64,000 nucleotides of DNA, from contig NZ_WHVV01000007.1 of the NCBI RefSeq assembly GCF_009650995.1, forward strand, positions 1 to 64,000, read 5' to 3'. Each line of letters opens with the position of its first letter. The first letter of the stretch is position 1. Of the stretch, positions 36,933 through 45,164 are shown one piece after another. Below the pieces are notes generated by a model. It was not told the DNA's origin and did not search any database. It was given only the letters and a program-made list of their open reading frames with translations. The DNA comes from Sporosarcina cascadiensis. Its GTDB lineage: Bacteria; Bacillota; Bacilli; Bacillales_A; Planococcaceae. The translations under genes and the position numbers were made by a program.

Positions 36933-37376
36933 ATGATGCCGAACGGTACGCAGGAAATACATATTTCAAAGCGGAAAGAAGAGGTCTGGAAATTTTTGCA
37001 GGATATTAATAACTGGGCGCCTCTCATCACGGGATACATTGAACATGAAGTCATCAGCGAAGAGCAGTTTACTTGGAAGTTTCGTGCTGATTTAGGAATG
37101 CTGCAGAAGAATATCGTATTGCAGGTAGATATAACAGAGAGAACAGAACCTTCCAAGATTACGTTTAATTTAGAAGGACTGAATGAAAGTTTAGACGGCA
37201 ATGGATTTTTTGAAATGCATGAGGCAGCTGATCAGACAACCGATCTGACGGGCTATCTCGATATTAAAGGGAAGGGCATGATGGGTTCCATGATCAACAC
37301 GATGATGAAAAACTATGTGCCGCAGACAGTTGAGGAATTGACGAAGAAAGTTGGAGAGCAATCTGAATATTACTAG
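36933..37376 (+). CDS. CoxG-like SRPBCC protein
   Basis: A 147-residue START/SRPBCC-fold protein similar to CO dehydrogenase subunit G, which in other bacteria anchors molybdenum hydroxylases or acts as a ligand carrier. The family features are KRKEEVWKFLQDINNWAPLI near the start and the C-terminal helix QTVEELTKK. GGAGG is 4 nt from ATG 36933 and 7 nt from ATG 36936, so the second may be the real start. The adjoining remnant of a molybdenum hydroxylase [2Fe-2S] subunit suggests it is what is left of a larger locus. Confidence 0.8.
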   Translation: MMPNGTQEIHISKRKEEVWKFLQDINNWAPLITGYIEHEVISEEQFTWKFRADLGMLQKNIVLQVDITERTEPSKITFNLEGLNESLDGNGFFEMHEAADQTTDLTGYLDIKGKGMMGSMINTMMKNYVPQTVEELTKKVGEQSEYY

Positions 37377-37389
37377 AGATTGTTTGAGT

Positions 37390-37428
37390 AACTGATTAAT
37401 AATTTGTAGGTAAAATTATTAATCAGTT
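37390..37428 (+). terminator. Perfect 16-bp hairpin after the CoxG-like gene
   Basis: AACTGATTAATAATTT pairs perfectly with AAATTATTAATCAGTT around a 7-nt loop. The T-run after it is short, but the position fits a terminator. Confidence 0.55.
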
Positions 37429-37490
37429 TATTAAATCGTGTAATTGGGCCCGTATTTACTATAAAGTCGTAGATTGGCGCTTCAAATTGA

Positions 37491-37590
37491 GGAGCTTTCT
37501 GCGGGCGGTCTCAGCTGTTTCCCTCGCTTCGTTCGGTTCAGGTTTTTCGGCTCATGCTGTTCTCGCAGGAGAAGGTCTTATTCCGCTCCA
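37491..37590 (+). repeat. Dispersed Bacillales-type repeat fragment
   Basis: The stretch from GGAGCTTTCTGCGGGCGGTC to TTCCGCTCC resembles, from memory, a dispersed GC-rich palindromic repeat common in Bacillus-like genomes (GCTTTCCGCGGGCGG type). Only one copy is in this window, so this rests on recognition and cannot be verified here. Confidence 0.4.
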
Positions 37591-37706
37591 ATTCTACCGA
37601 TAACCCTTAGTAAATTAATGATTCTTTTAATCAGCGTCATCGGGATGGTCAAAAAGAACAAAACCCGTTATTTCGTAGATCATTTTGGGATGGATATAGT
37701 TTCTAG

Positions 37707-37925
37707 TGCGGGTACTGTCTTCCAGGCATGCTGTTTTCATCAATCGATTTAATAGAGAATAACGCAGAACCGAATGAACATGAAATTCGTCAAGCGCTTA
37801 ACGGGAATCTATGCAGATGTACGGGATATCAGAAAACGGTCAAAGCAGTGGCAGCCGTCGCAAAAGAAATGTCTGGCGCACCTGTAGAGAAACTACTCAA
37901 TAAAGAATTGGTTAAAGAGAGCTGA
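37707..37925 (+). pseudogene. Remnant of [2Fe-2S] subunit of a molybdenum hydroxylase (CoxS/XdhC type)
   Basis: The frame reads CGYCLPGM, then ...LIENNAEPNEHEIRQ and GNLCRCTGY, the C-terminal [2Fe-2S] cluster motifs of CoxS/xanthine dehydrogenase small subunits. Immediately upstream is an in-frame TAG (37704-37706), and the plant-type ferredoxin domain that should precede it is absent. The dispersed repeat fragment lies just upstream. An N-terminally deleted, decayed gene is the simplest reading. Confidence 0.75.
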
Positions 37926-37967
37926 CTGTGTAACAGTGGCAAAAGAAAAGCCTATGAGTCGAGTAGT

Positions 37968-38000
37968 ACAAAAAGCCTTCTGACCCGAGTCAGAAGGCTT
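37968..38000 (-). terminator. Intrinsic terminator of the ugp-glpQ operon
   Basis: AAGCCTTCTGAC/GTCAGAAGGCTT with a 4-nt loop; TTTTTG follows on the minus strand. Confidence 0.85.
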
Positions 38001-38013
38001 CTCTACTTATACA

Positions 38014-38769
38014 TCACCGAATCAGAGACCGAGCACCTGTATTATAGGAATAACTAAAACTCCCCGGCTCATCCGTCATAACAGTATCAATTCCGACTTC
38101 CATCAAGCCTTCCAGTTCTTCCATACGATTGACGGTATAGACACGCAGCGGGAAACCTGCTTTTTTTGCTTCATCCGCATAGGAGGACAGTGCGTATACC
38201 GGTTGGCAGTGAATAGCGTTGGCGCCTATTTCATTTGCGATCCATACAGCATTATCAGGTTTGCCCGCTATTAAGTAACCTGTTTCAATTGTCGGATGCA
38301 GCATGCGTACACGCTGCAGACTGAGGGCATTGAAAGAGGAAAGGATGATCCGTTCTTCTAAATGGTAAGCTTCTATAAGAGCCAGCACTTTTTCTTCCAG
38401 TCCTTTGTAATGGATTACGTTATTTTTCAATTCGATGTTGACCTGAAGGCTGTTGCCGTCTTTCTTCATCCATTGAAACACTTCTTCCAAAGTAGGAATC
38501 GATTCATGTTGAAAGGAAGGGGAGAACCAGCTCCCTGCATCCAGTTTCTTGATTTGCTGTAAAGTGAGATCTTGGACATAACCTGTTCCGTCGGTAGTGC
38601 GCTGCAGTGTTTCATCATGGATGATGACCACTTGGCCGTCTTTTGTCAATTGGACATCCAATTCAATGCCTGCCGCTCCGACTTTCCGCGCTTCCTCGAA
38701 TGCAGGCAGTGTATTTTCAGGGAATTGCCCGCTGGCTCCCCGATGTGCAAAGATCATTGGCTGTTTCAT
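38014..38769 (-). CDS. glpQ: Glycerophosphodiester phosphodiesterase
   Basis: A 251-residue cytoplasmic GDPD enzyme, which splits glycerophosphodiesters to glycerol 3-phosphate and alcohol. The core motifs FAHRGASGQFPENT, ELDVQLTKDGQVVIIHDE and LNVEL-like VNIELKN are present. No signal peptide is seen, consistent with UgpQ-type action after import. ATG at 38769 has AGGAAG 8 nt upstream; the frame is open further 5' without a site. Last gene of the ugp operon, 25 nt after ugpB. Confidence 0.9.
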   Translation of the reverse strand: MKQPMIFAHRGASGQFPENTLPAFEEARKVGAAGIELDVQLTKDGQVVIIHDETLQRTTDGTGYVQDLTLQQIKKLDAGSWFSPSFQHESIPTLEEVFQWMKKDGNSLQVNIELKNNVIHYKGLEEKVLALIEAYHLEERIILSSFNALSLQRVRMLHPTIETGYLIAGKPDNAVWIANEIGANAIHCQPVYALSSYADEAKKAGFPLRVYTVNRMEELEGLMEVGIDTVMTDEPGSFSYSYNTGARSLIR

Positions 38770-38794
38770 TTCTTTTACTTCCTTTCCTGAACGG

Positions 38795-40132
38795 CTATTT
38801 TTTCCGATTGGCCATTTTAAGTGCCTCATTCGTTTCTTCAGCAGCTTGGTTCAATGCTTCGATTGGATCGGTCCCCTGGTACAGGCTTTCCATCGCGTTG
38901 ACCACTTTTTGACGTGCTTCCGGGAATACCGAAATCAATGCTCCTTGCGTGGCAAGAGAAGTTTTCGTGTCACCTAACTGATCGACCGTGACTTTTAATT
39001 GAGGGTATTTTTCCCACTCGGATTGTACGATCTGTTGCTCATAAGCCTCAGTATTAATTGCAAAATAGCCGGTATTTACATGCCATTTCGCCTGTATTTC
39101 GGGTGAAGTCAAATACTTCATGAACTCCCATGCCGCCTGCTGCTGTGACTCTTCGATCCCGTTCGCCATCCACAAAGATGCGCCGCCGATGATTACGCCT
39201 TCCCGATCGGCAGCTTCCGGCACCGGCAAGTAGCCCGCACCCACTTCAAATGAAGATTGCTCCACGATATCCCGGACTCCTGCGGATGAATCTAAATACA
39301 TGGCGATTTTCCCTGACTGAAATGCGGCCCGGATATCATCCCAATTTTGTCCCGTATTATAGAACGTCCCGTCTTCGTACATGTCGCTGATTAATTGGAA
39401 GACTTTTTGTCCTTCTTCACCGTTGAATACTGCTTCAGTTGCATCGCCTTTACGCCCGTTGTCTTCATTGACGAATAAACCACCTTGTGCAGCGATCAAC
39501 TCTTCTATGAACCAGCCATAGTTTAATATGGAAAATCCATACTGTTCTCCGGTTGTCAGTGCTTTTGCCGCTTCTTCCAGCTCTTCATACGTAGTTGGCG
39601 GATTTTCGGGATCTAGTCCCGCTTCCTTGAAAGCATCTTTGTTATACATGAGGATTGGGGTGGAAGAGTTGAAAGGCATCGAATACTGTTCGCCGTCCAC
39701 CGCATAATAATTCGTGATATTTTGCTCCCATTTACTCGTATCGTAGTTTTCTGCATCAATGAATTTCTGGACCGGCTCTATTTTTCCTGAATCCATCATA
39801 TATTTCGTACCGACTTCAAACACCTGCATGATGGTCGGGGCATCTTTCGTTCCGGCTACTGTATTGAATTTGGTGATGGATTCTTCATAGGTACCCTGAA
39901 ATACAGCCTTCACATTAATATCATCCTGCTGTTCATTGAAATCAGCGACAAGCTGGTCGACGACTTCTTCCAGCTTACCGCTCATCGCATGCCAGAATAC
40001 GACTTCTGTTTTCTCTTTTGGTTGATCCGCCTGCACGGCACCTCCGTTAGTTGGCTCTTCTTCTCCAGTGCAGGCAGCCAATAATAAAGCCATCAATGTC
40101 AGCAGCGTAACAAGAATATTGGATTTTTTCAT
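38795..40132 (-). CDS. ugpB: Glycerol-3-phosphate ABC transporter substrate-binding lipoprotein
   Basis: A 445-residue extracellular solute-binding protein of family 1. The lipobox is ALLLAAC near residue 21. UgpB-like features are EVVFWHAMSGKLEEVVDQLV near the start of the mature protein, FNSSTPILMYNKDAF and AWEFMKYLTSPEIQAKW. It binds sn-glycerol 3-phosphate or glycerophosphodiesters for the Ugp permeases. The ligand is inferred from the linked glpQ. Confidence 0.88.
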   Translation of the reverse strand: MKKSNILVTLLTLMALLLAACTGEEEPTNGGAVQADQPKEKTEVVFWHAMSGKLEEVVDQLVADFNEQQDDINVKAVFQGTYEESITKFNTVAGTKDAPTIMQVFEVGTKYMMDSGKIEPVQKFIDAENYDTSKWEQNITNYYAVDGEQYSMPFNSSTPILMYNKDAFKEAGLDPENPPTTYEELEEAAKALTTGEQYGFSILNYGWFIEELIAAQGGLFVNEDNGRKGDATEAVFNGEEGQKVFQLISDMYEDGTFYNTGQNWDDIRAAFQSGKIAMYLDSSAGVRDIVEQSSFEVGAGYLPVPEAADREGVIIGGASLWMANGIEESQQQAAWEFMKYLTSPEIQAKWHVNTGYFAINTEAYEQQIVQSEWEKYPQLKVTVDQLGDTKTSLATQGALISVFPEARQKVVNAMESLYQGTDPIEALNQAAEETNEALKMANRKK

Positions 40133-40153
40133 TTGTCAATTCCCCCGGTTCGA

Positions 40154-40966
40154 TTATTTAATAGCGCCTCGTGTAAGGCCTTCCTGCAATCGTTTCTGTC
40201 CCAGAAATAATAGGATGAGTGTTGGTAAAATAACGAGCACAGCTCCAGCCATCACAACGCCCCATTCTGTGGAAACTTCCTGGGACTGCATTTGCTTCAG
40301 GCCGATTTGTACAGTACGCATCTGTTCATCATTCGTTACCAGCAATGGCCATAAATACATATTCCAAGCAGTAAGAAAACTGTAAATTGCCAGTGTCACT
40401 AATGTCGTCTTGGAAACAGGCAAGACCACTTTCCATAAAAACTGAAATCTGCTGACGCCTGCCACTTGGGTTGCTTCGTACATTTCATGCGGTATCGTCT
40501 TGAATTGCTGACGAAGCAAAAATGTTCCGAATGCCATGGCGAAGAACGGAACGGACAGGCCGAAATACGTATCGGTCAGGCCGAGGGAACGTATCGTCTG
40601 AAAGTTCGGCACCATGGTGGCTTCCCAGGGGATCATCATGGTGGAAATGAAAATCAGGAAGAGTATATTACGTCCTTTGAAAGGAATGAACGTAAACGAA
40701 AAGGCGGCGAGACAGCAAAATATGACTTGTCCGGCCATGATCAGTGATGCGACGACGAAACTATTGAATAAATACCGCAGCAGCGGCACTTTTTGCATAG
40801 CCGCACTGTAGTTGGTGAAGGAAAAATCACTCGGTATAATGCGGCCCTTCAGCACTTCTCCACCTTGCATGAAGCTGATCAAAAAAGCATACAGAATAGG
40901 GAAGAACATCAGAAACGCTGAAACGGTCAACAGTGTATACAAAATGACTTTCTTTTTCATCGTCAT
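40154..40966 (-). CDS. ugpE: Glycerol-3-phosphate ABC transporter permease
   Basis: A 270-residue MalG-type permease with six helices and the EAA loop EATQVAGVSRFQFLWKVVLP. ATG at 40966 overlaps the ugpA stop by 4 nt (ATGA) and has AAGGTG 8 nt upstream. It pairs with UgpA. Confidence 0.9.
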   Translation of the reverse strand: MTMKKKVILYTLLTVSAFLMFFPILYAFLISFMQGGEVLKGRIIPSDFSFTNYSAAMQKVPLLRYLFNSFVVASLIMAGQVIFCCLAAFSFTFIPFKGRNILFLIFISTMMIPWEATMVPNFQTIRSLGLTDTYFGLSVPFFAMAFGTFLLRQQFKTIPHEMYEATQVAGVSRFQFLWKVVLPVSKTTLVTLAIYSFLTAWNMYLWPLLVTNDEQMRTVQIGLKQMQSQEVSTEWGVVMAGAVLVILPTLILLFLGQKRLQEGLTRGAIK

Positions 40967-41880
40967 TGGTAATGCACCTTCTTTTCGCCCCATTTGAATT
41001 GTAAAATCGTGACGGCTAAAATAAAGGTGAATAAAATCACTGCCTGCGCACTGGCCGAGCCGATATTGAAATTGACGAATGCGTCTTTAAAAATGGAATA
41101 GACAATGACGTTCGTTGATTCCATCGGTCCGCCTTTTGTTAAAATATCAATTTGTCCGAATGTCTGGAAAGAATTGATCAATGAGACGGTAACGATGAAT
41201 AATAACGTCGGCGACAACAATGGCAGGGTGATCTTACGCAAGGAATAAAAATCACCGACACCTGCAATCTTTCCGCTTTCATACAAACTAGAATCGATAT
41301 TGTGCAAGCCGCCAAGCAAAATCAGGAAGCTGAATCCCGTATTCATCCATATAGTCGGAAGTGCCACAGACAAGAGGGCGGTATCCGGGTTGAGCAGCCA
41401 TTGCATTTCTGTCATTCCAAATGTTTTGATGATCGTATTGGCGATTCCTATCGTCGGGTTATAGATGAATAACCAGATAACGGAGGAAGCGGCGACGCTC
41501 ATTCCCATCGTGGAAGAAAAAATGGTGCGGAAAAATCCGATGCCCTTCAACTTTTGATTCGCCAGCAATGCCAGGCCGAGTGCCAATAACACACCAGCGG
41601 GCACAGTATATAGGACGAATAAAACAGTCGCTTTCAAACTGGATAGAAAAGAAGTCGACTGAAATAATTGAATGTAATGCTCCAGACCGACAAAAGTTTG
41701 GGTATTGCCCTGTGCATCTGTCAAAAATAAGCTTAAATAAATCGTTTTGAACATCGGATAAAACAAGAACACTGCGAAAAGTAAAATGGACGGCAGCAAA
41801 TAGAGCAGCCCTTCTAATAAGGTGGAAAAACGTCTTTTACTTTTTGGTCTGACGCGGATCTGGTCTTTCACCGCAATCAT
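40963..41880 (-). CDS. ugpA: Glycerol-3-phosphate ABC transporter permease
   Basis: A 305-residue MalF-type permease with six helices starting LLEGLLYLLPSILLF and the EAA-like loop ESGKIAGVGDFYSLRKITLP. ATG at 41880 has GGAGG 7 nt upstream and overlaps the ugpC stop by 4 nt. A longer frame upstream is merely open on the other frame of ugpC. Confidence 0.9.
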   Translation of the reverse strand: MIAVKDQIRVRPKSKRRFSTLLEGLLYLLPSILLFAVFLFYPMFKTIYLSLFLTDAQGNTQTFVGLEHYIQLFQSTSFLSSLKATVLFVLYTVPAGVLLALGLALLANQKLKGIGFFRTIFSSTMGMSVAASSVIWLFIYNPTIGIANTIIKTFGMTEMQWLLNPDTALLSVALPTIWMNTGFSFLILLGGLHNIDSSLYESGKIAGVGDFYSLRKITLPLLSPTLLFIVTVSLINSFQTFGQIDILTKGGPMESTNVIVYSIFKDAFVNFNIGSASAQAVILFTFILAVTILQFKWGEKKVHYQ

Positions 41881-42977
41881 AATGCGGCCTCCATATACAT
41901 TTCGTCCGCCGGCAGCACTCTTTTGTCGATACGACGGCCGGTGCCGGGTTGGAAGAAATGAATATGCTCTTCGTCTACTTTCAGTGGAATCTCCTCGCCT
42001 TCCTGAAAATCCCATTGTCCCGGCCACTTTGCGATCCACAGCTCTCCGTTCATCCGGAACATCAGCAATGTTTCTGTCCCAAGGATTTCAATATGCTCGA
42101 CGGCAGCAGTGAATGTAGGCGGCTCCTCTGCTGCATATGTAAGATGTTCCGGGCGTACACCTGCGCATACATCACCTTCTTCCCAGCCCGAAGCAGCCAC
42201 TTGCCACCCGTCGGTCAGTTGTATATGCTGGCCGTTCAGTGTGGCCTTCGTCATATTCATAGGAGGCGAGCCAATGAATGTCGCGACGAATTGATTTTGT
42301 GGATAGTTGTACACATCGAGCGGCCGGCCGATTTGCTGGATGCTTCCTTCGTTCAGCACCATGATCCGATCCGCCATCGTCATCGCTTCCACCTGATCAT
42401 GTGTCACGTAAATCATCGACATCCCCAGCCGCCGCTGAATTTGACGAACTTCTGCGCGCATTTTCGACCGAAGTTTCGCATCTAAGTTGGATAGAGGTTC
42501 ATCCATCAGACAAATCGGAGCTTCAGAAGCAATTGCACGTCCCAATGCAACACGCTGCCTTTGACCGCCGGACAGCTCACGCGGTTTGCGATCCAGCAAC
42601 TGTTCTAAACCTAATAATCGAGCCGCTTCCAAACAGCGCTGTTTCTGCTGTTGTTTTGAAATCTTCTTGACATGCAGACCGAACACGATATTTTCGGCGA
42701 CGGTCATATGAGGAAAGAGTGCATAGTTTTGAAAGACCATTGAAATTTGCCGTTCATTCGGCCGGCTATTGACCATATCCTCGCCGTTCATGTAAAGTGT
42801 GCCGGCTGATACATTTTCTAAACCGGCAATGATCCGCAGAAGAGTACTTTTGCCGCACCCTGACGGACCAACGATGGCGAAAAACTCACCCTCCTGTACT
42901 TCAAAACTAACGTCTTCAAGTACCATGGCTTCTCCATGATAGGCTTTGTTTATGTTCCTGACGTCGATTGCCTTCAT
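41877..42977 (-). CDS. ugpC: Glycerol-3-phosphate ABC transporter ATPase
   Basis: A 366-residue MalK-type ATPase. Walker A is GPSGCGKST (about 37-45), the signature LSGGQRQRVALGRA and Walker B LMDEPLSNLD. The C-terminal 120 residues form the OB-fold regulatory domain. First gene of the minus-strand operon ugpC-ugpA-ugpE-ugpB-glpQ. The ATG has AGGAGG 7 nt upstream. ATPase-first order is unusual compared with enteric ugp. Confidence 0.9.
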   Translation of the reverse strand: MKAIDVRNINKAYHGEAMVLEDVSFEVQEGEFFAIVGPSGCGKSTLLRIIAGLENVSAGTLYMNGEDMVNSRPNERQISMVFQNYALFPHMTVAENIVFGLHVKKISKQQQKQRCLEAARLLGLEQLLDRKPRELSGGQRQRVALGRAIASEAPICLMDEPLSNLDAKLRSKMRAEVRQIQRRLGMSMIYVTHDQVEAMTMADRIMVLNEGSIQQIGRPLDVYNYPQNQFVATFIGSPPMNMTKATLNGQHIQLTDGWQVAASGWEEGDVCAGVRPEHLTYAAEEPPTFTAAVEHIEILGTETLLMFRMNGELWIAKWPGQWDFQEGEEIPLKVDEEHIHFFQPGTGRRIDKRVLPADEMYMEAAL

Positions 42978-43216
42978 TTATATCAACCTCCTATGGATAT
43001 GATATTGATCATACTAGGTTCATATTGAGAGGCTATAAATTGGCTGTGAGGATATTGTAAAGAAACGGTAAATATAAAAAAATATACTGACCAAGAATGT
43101 TACTCGTTTGTCTTGGACAGGAGATTATCAATACAGTAGTTGTTTGAATTTACATAGTTTGAAGTTTAAGAGGAATTTTTCAAACTGGCAGCAGAAAGGA
43201 AATCTAAATTACCGGC

Positions 43217-43247
43217 TTGACCTTTACGTTAACGTCAATGCTATCAT
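43217..43247 (+). promoter_or_regulatory. MerR-type promoter with 19-bp spacer
   Basis: TTGACC and TATCAT are separated by 19 nt, and the perfect palindrome ACGTTAACGT (43226-43235) lies between them. This is the layout bound and twisted by MerR-family activators. It precedes the merR gene, so self-regulation is likely. Confidence 0.75.
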
Positions 43248-43276
43248 TATGGAAAGAGAAGAAAGGAGAATGCGAG

Positions 43277-43654
43277 GTGAAAACGATTCGGGAGACTGCG
43301 GAATTGTTCGAAGTGTCAACTAGGACAATCCGCTATTATGAGGAAATTGGTTTGTTATCACCTGTCCGTACAGAAGGCAATCAAAGACTTTACACTTCAT
43401 CTGAATTGGCCAAATTAAAACTGATTGTACGCGGCAAGAAATATGGGTTTTCATTGGATGAGATTAAAGAAATGATTCTGCTGTTCGATAAGGATCGCAC
43501 GGGGCGAAAACAGCTTGAGCGAACGATTGAATACGGCGAACGGCGGATTGAAGAAATCGATCTGAAAATTAGTGAGCTGCAGCAAATGAAGTCTGAAATG
43601 CGGCAGCTGCAAAGGATGTTCCAGCAAAAGCTTGAGAATTCGAAGGGGGAATGA
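43277..43654 (+). CDS. MerR-family transcriptional regulator
   Basis: A 125-residue regulator. The winged helix (about 1-70) begins TIRETAELFEVSTRTIRYYE, and a coiled-coil dimer helix follows. No C-terminal metal-binding cysteines are present, so it is not a metal sensor; it resembles regulators of acyl-CoA or branched-chain catabolism. The GTG start at 43277 has AAAGGAG 8 nt upstream. First gene of an operon with an acyl-CoA synthetase and an acyl-CoA dehydrogenase. Confidence 0.85.
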   Translation: MKTIRETAELFEVSTRTIRYYEEIGLLSPVRTEGNQRLYTSSELAKLKLIVRGKKYGFSLDEIKEMILLFDKDRTGRKQLERTIEYGERRIEEIDLKISELQQMKSEMRQLQRMFQQKLENSKGE

Positions 43655-43658
43655 ATAG

Positions 43659-45164
43659 ATGAACAGTTCAAAGTTATTGTCTCGTAATGCCAGGAAGTAT
43701 CCAAACACTGAAGCAGTGATCAGTATGGGAAAACGGACTACGTATAAAGAGCTGGATCAGCAGGTGAATCAATTTGGCAATGCGCTTCGAAGCCAAGGTG
43801 TCAAAGCGGGAGCAAAAGTCGCGTTATTCTTACCGAATGTTGACGAGTTTGTCATCTCCTATTTTGCTGCGCAGCGAATTGGTGCGATTGTTGTACCGAT
43901 CAATGTGAAGCTGACTGCAAAAGAGCTGGAATTTATTTTGGAGCATGCGGACGCTGAGGTGCTGATCGCGCATGAATTGGTGTTCGAAGCGGCTCAAAAA
44001 ATGAAAGCGCCTTCATTGAAAATTAAGACGGGGCAAGTGGCTGACGGCTGGCTGGATTTCCATGAATTATTGAAGCAGGGCGACAAGACGCCGATAGTTT
44101 GTGAGTTGAAAGAAGATGATGAATCTACTATTTTATATACGTCCGGGACGACAGGGAGCCCTAAAGGAGTGCTCTTCAGCTATCGTAATATCCTGACAGT
44201 CGCTTCCATGATTTCTGTGGAAATGGAGATGAAGCCGGAAAGCCGCATTTTGCTGATGATGCCGCTCAGCCATTCGGCGCCGCTTCATTTGTTTCTGATG
44301 GCGGGGGTGTATGTGGGCGCGACGCTGGTGCTGACACCAACTTTTACGCCGGATTTGTTCATCGATACAGTCGAGAAGGAGAAGACGACACATTTCTTCG
44401 GCGCGCCGGTTGCCTATCTGCTGTCTGCAGGAAATCCGAGACTGCAGGAAGCAGATCTATCCTCGATGAAATGGTGGGTTTATGGTGGAGCGCCGTTGTC
44501 TGCTGATGAGGTGAAGAAGGTGAAAGCTGCGTTCCGTACGGATCATTTGGTTTGTGTGTATGGACTAACGGAAGCAGGTCCGAGCGGTTCGCTGTTGATG
44601 GCAGATGAGCATGAGACGAAAGCGGGAAGTATCGGAAGGCGTGCACCTCTGCACACGGAACTTCGTATTGTTGATGAAACGGGACAAGACGCTGCAGCGG
44701 GAGAAGTTGGGGAGATCGTGTTGCTGGGTGAAGGAAATATGCTAGGCTACTATAAAAATGAAGAAGCGACGAAAGAAGCTTATTACGGCGGCTGGCTGCG
44801 TACCGGCGATCTGGCACTGGAAGATGAAGACGGGTTTTATTGGATTGTCGGCCGCAAGAAAGATGTGATTGTATCCGGAGGCGTCAATATTTATCCACAG
44901 GAAATCGAAGAGTTGATTGTGCAGTTCCCGGGCGTGACGGAAGTTGCCGTCGTCGGTGTGCCGCATACCGAATGGGGAGAGACGGTGAAGGCGGTCTTTG
45001 CGGCTTCGGGTGAAATCGATGCAGGTAATCTGCAGGCTTATCTGAAGGAGAATTTGGCTTCATTCAAAATACCGCGCATTTATGAGCAAGTGGAAGCACT
45101 GCCGCGAAATGCCTCGGGGAAAATTCTCAAACAGCCATTGCGGGAAGGAGAATTTGCACGATGA
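43659..45164 (+). CDS. Acyl-CoA synthetase (AMP-forming)
   Basis: A 501-residue adenylate-forming ligase. AMP-binding motif ILYTSGTTGSPKGV, then YGLTEAGPSG, LRTGDLALEDEDGFYWIVGRKKD and the C-terminal catalytic lysine in NASGKILK. It makes acyl-CoA for the dehydrogenase that follows; the substrate is unknown. It starts 5 nt after the merR gene and overlaps the next gene by 4 nt. Confidence 0.9.
   Translation: MNSSKLLSRNARKYPNTEAVISMGKRTTYKELDQQVNQFGNALRSQGVKAGAKVALFLPNVDEFVISYFAAQRIGAIVVPINVKLTAKELEFILEHADAEVLIAHELVFEAAQKMKAPSLKIKTGQVADGWLDFHELLKQGDKTPIVCELKEDDESTILYTSGTTGSPKGVLFSYRNILTVASMISVEMEMKPESRILLMMPLSHSAPLHLFLMAGVYVGATLVLTPTFTPDLFIDTVEKEKTTHFFGAPVAYLLSAGNPRLQEADLSSMKWWVYGGAPLSADEVKKVKAAFRTDHLVCVYGLTEAGPSGSLLMADEHETKAGSIGRRAPLHTELRIVDETGQDAAAGEVGEIVLLGEGNMLGYYKNEEATKEAYYGGWLRTGDLALEDEDGFYWIVGRKKDVIVSGGVNIYPQEIEELIVQFPGVTEVAVVGVPHTEWGETVKAVFAASGEIDAGNLQAYLKENLASFKIPRIYEQVEALPRNASGKILKQPLREGEFAR

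Noticed and set aside
37474-37752. Open frame of 92 codons across the dispersed repeat
   Set aside because: No ribosome site; it crosses the repeat fragment and a different frame than the [2Fe-2S] remnant.
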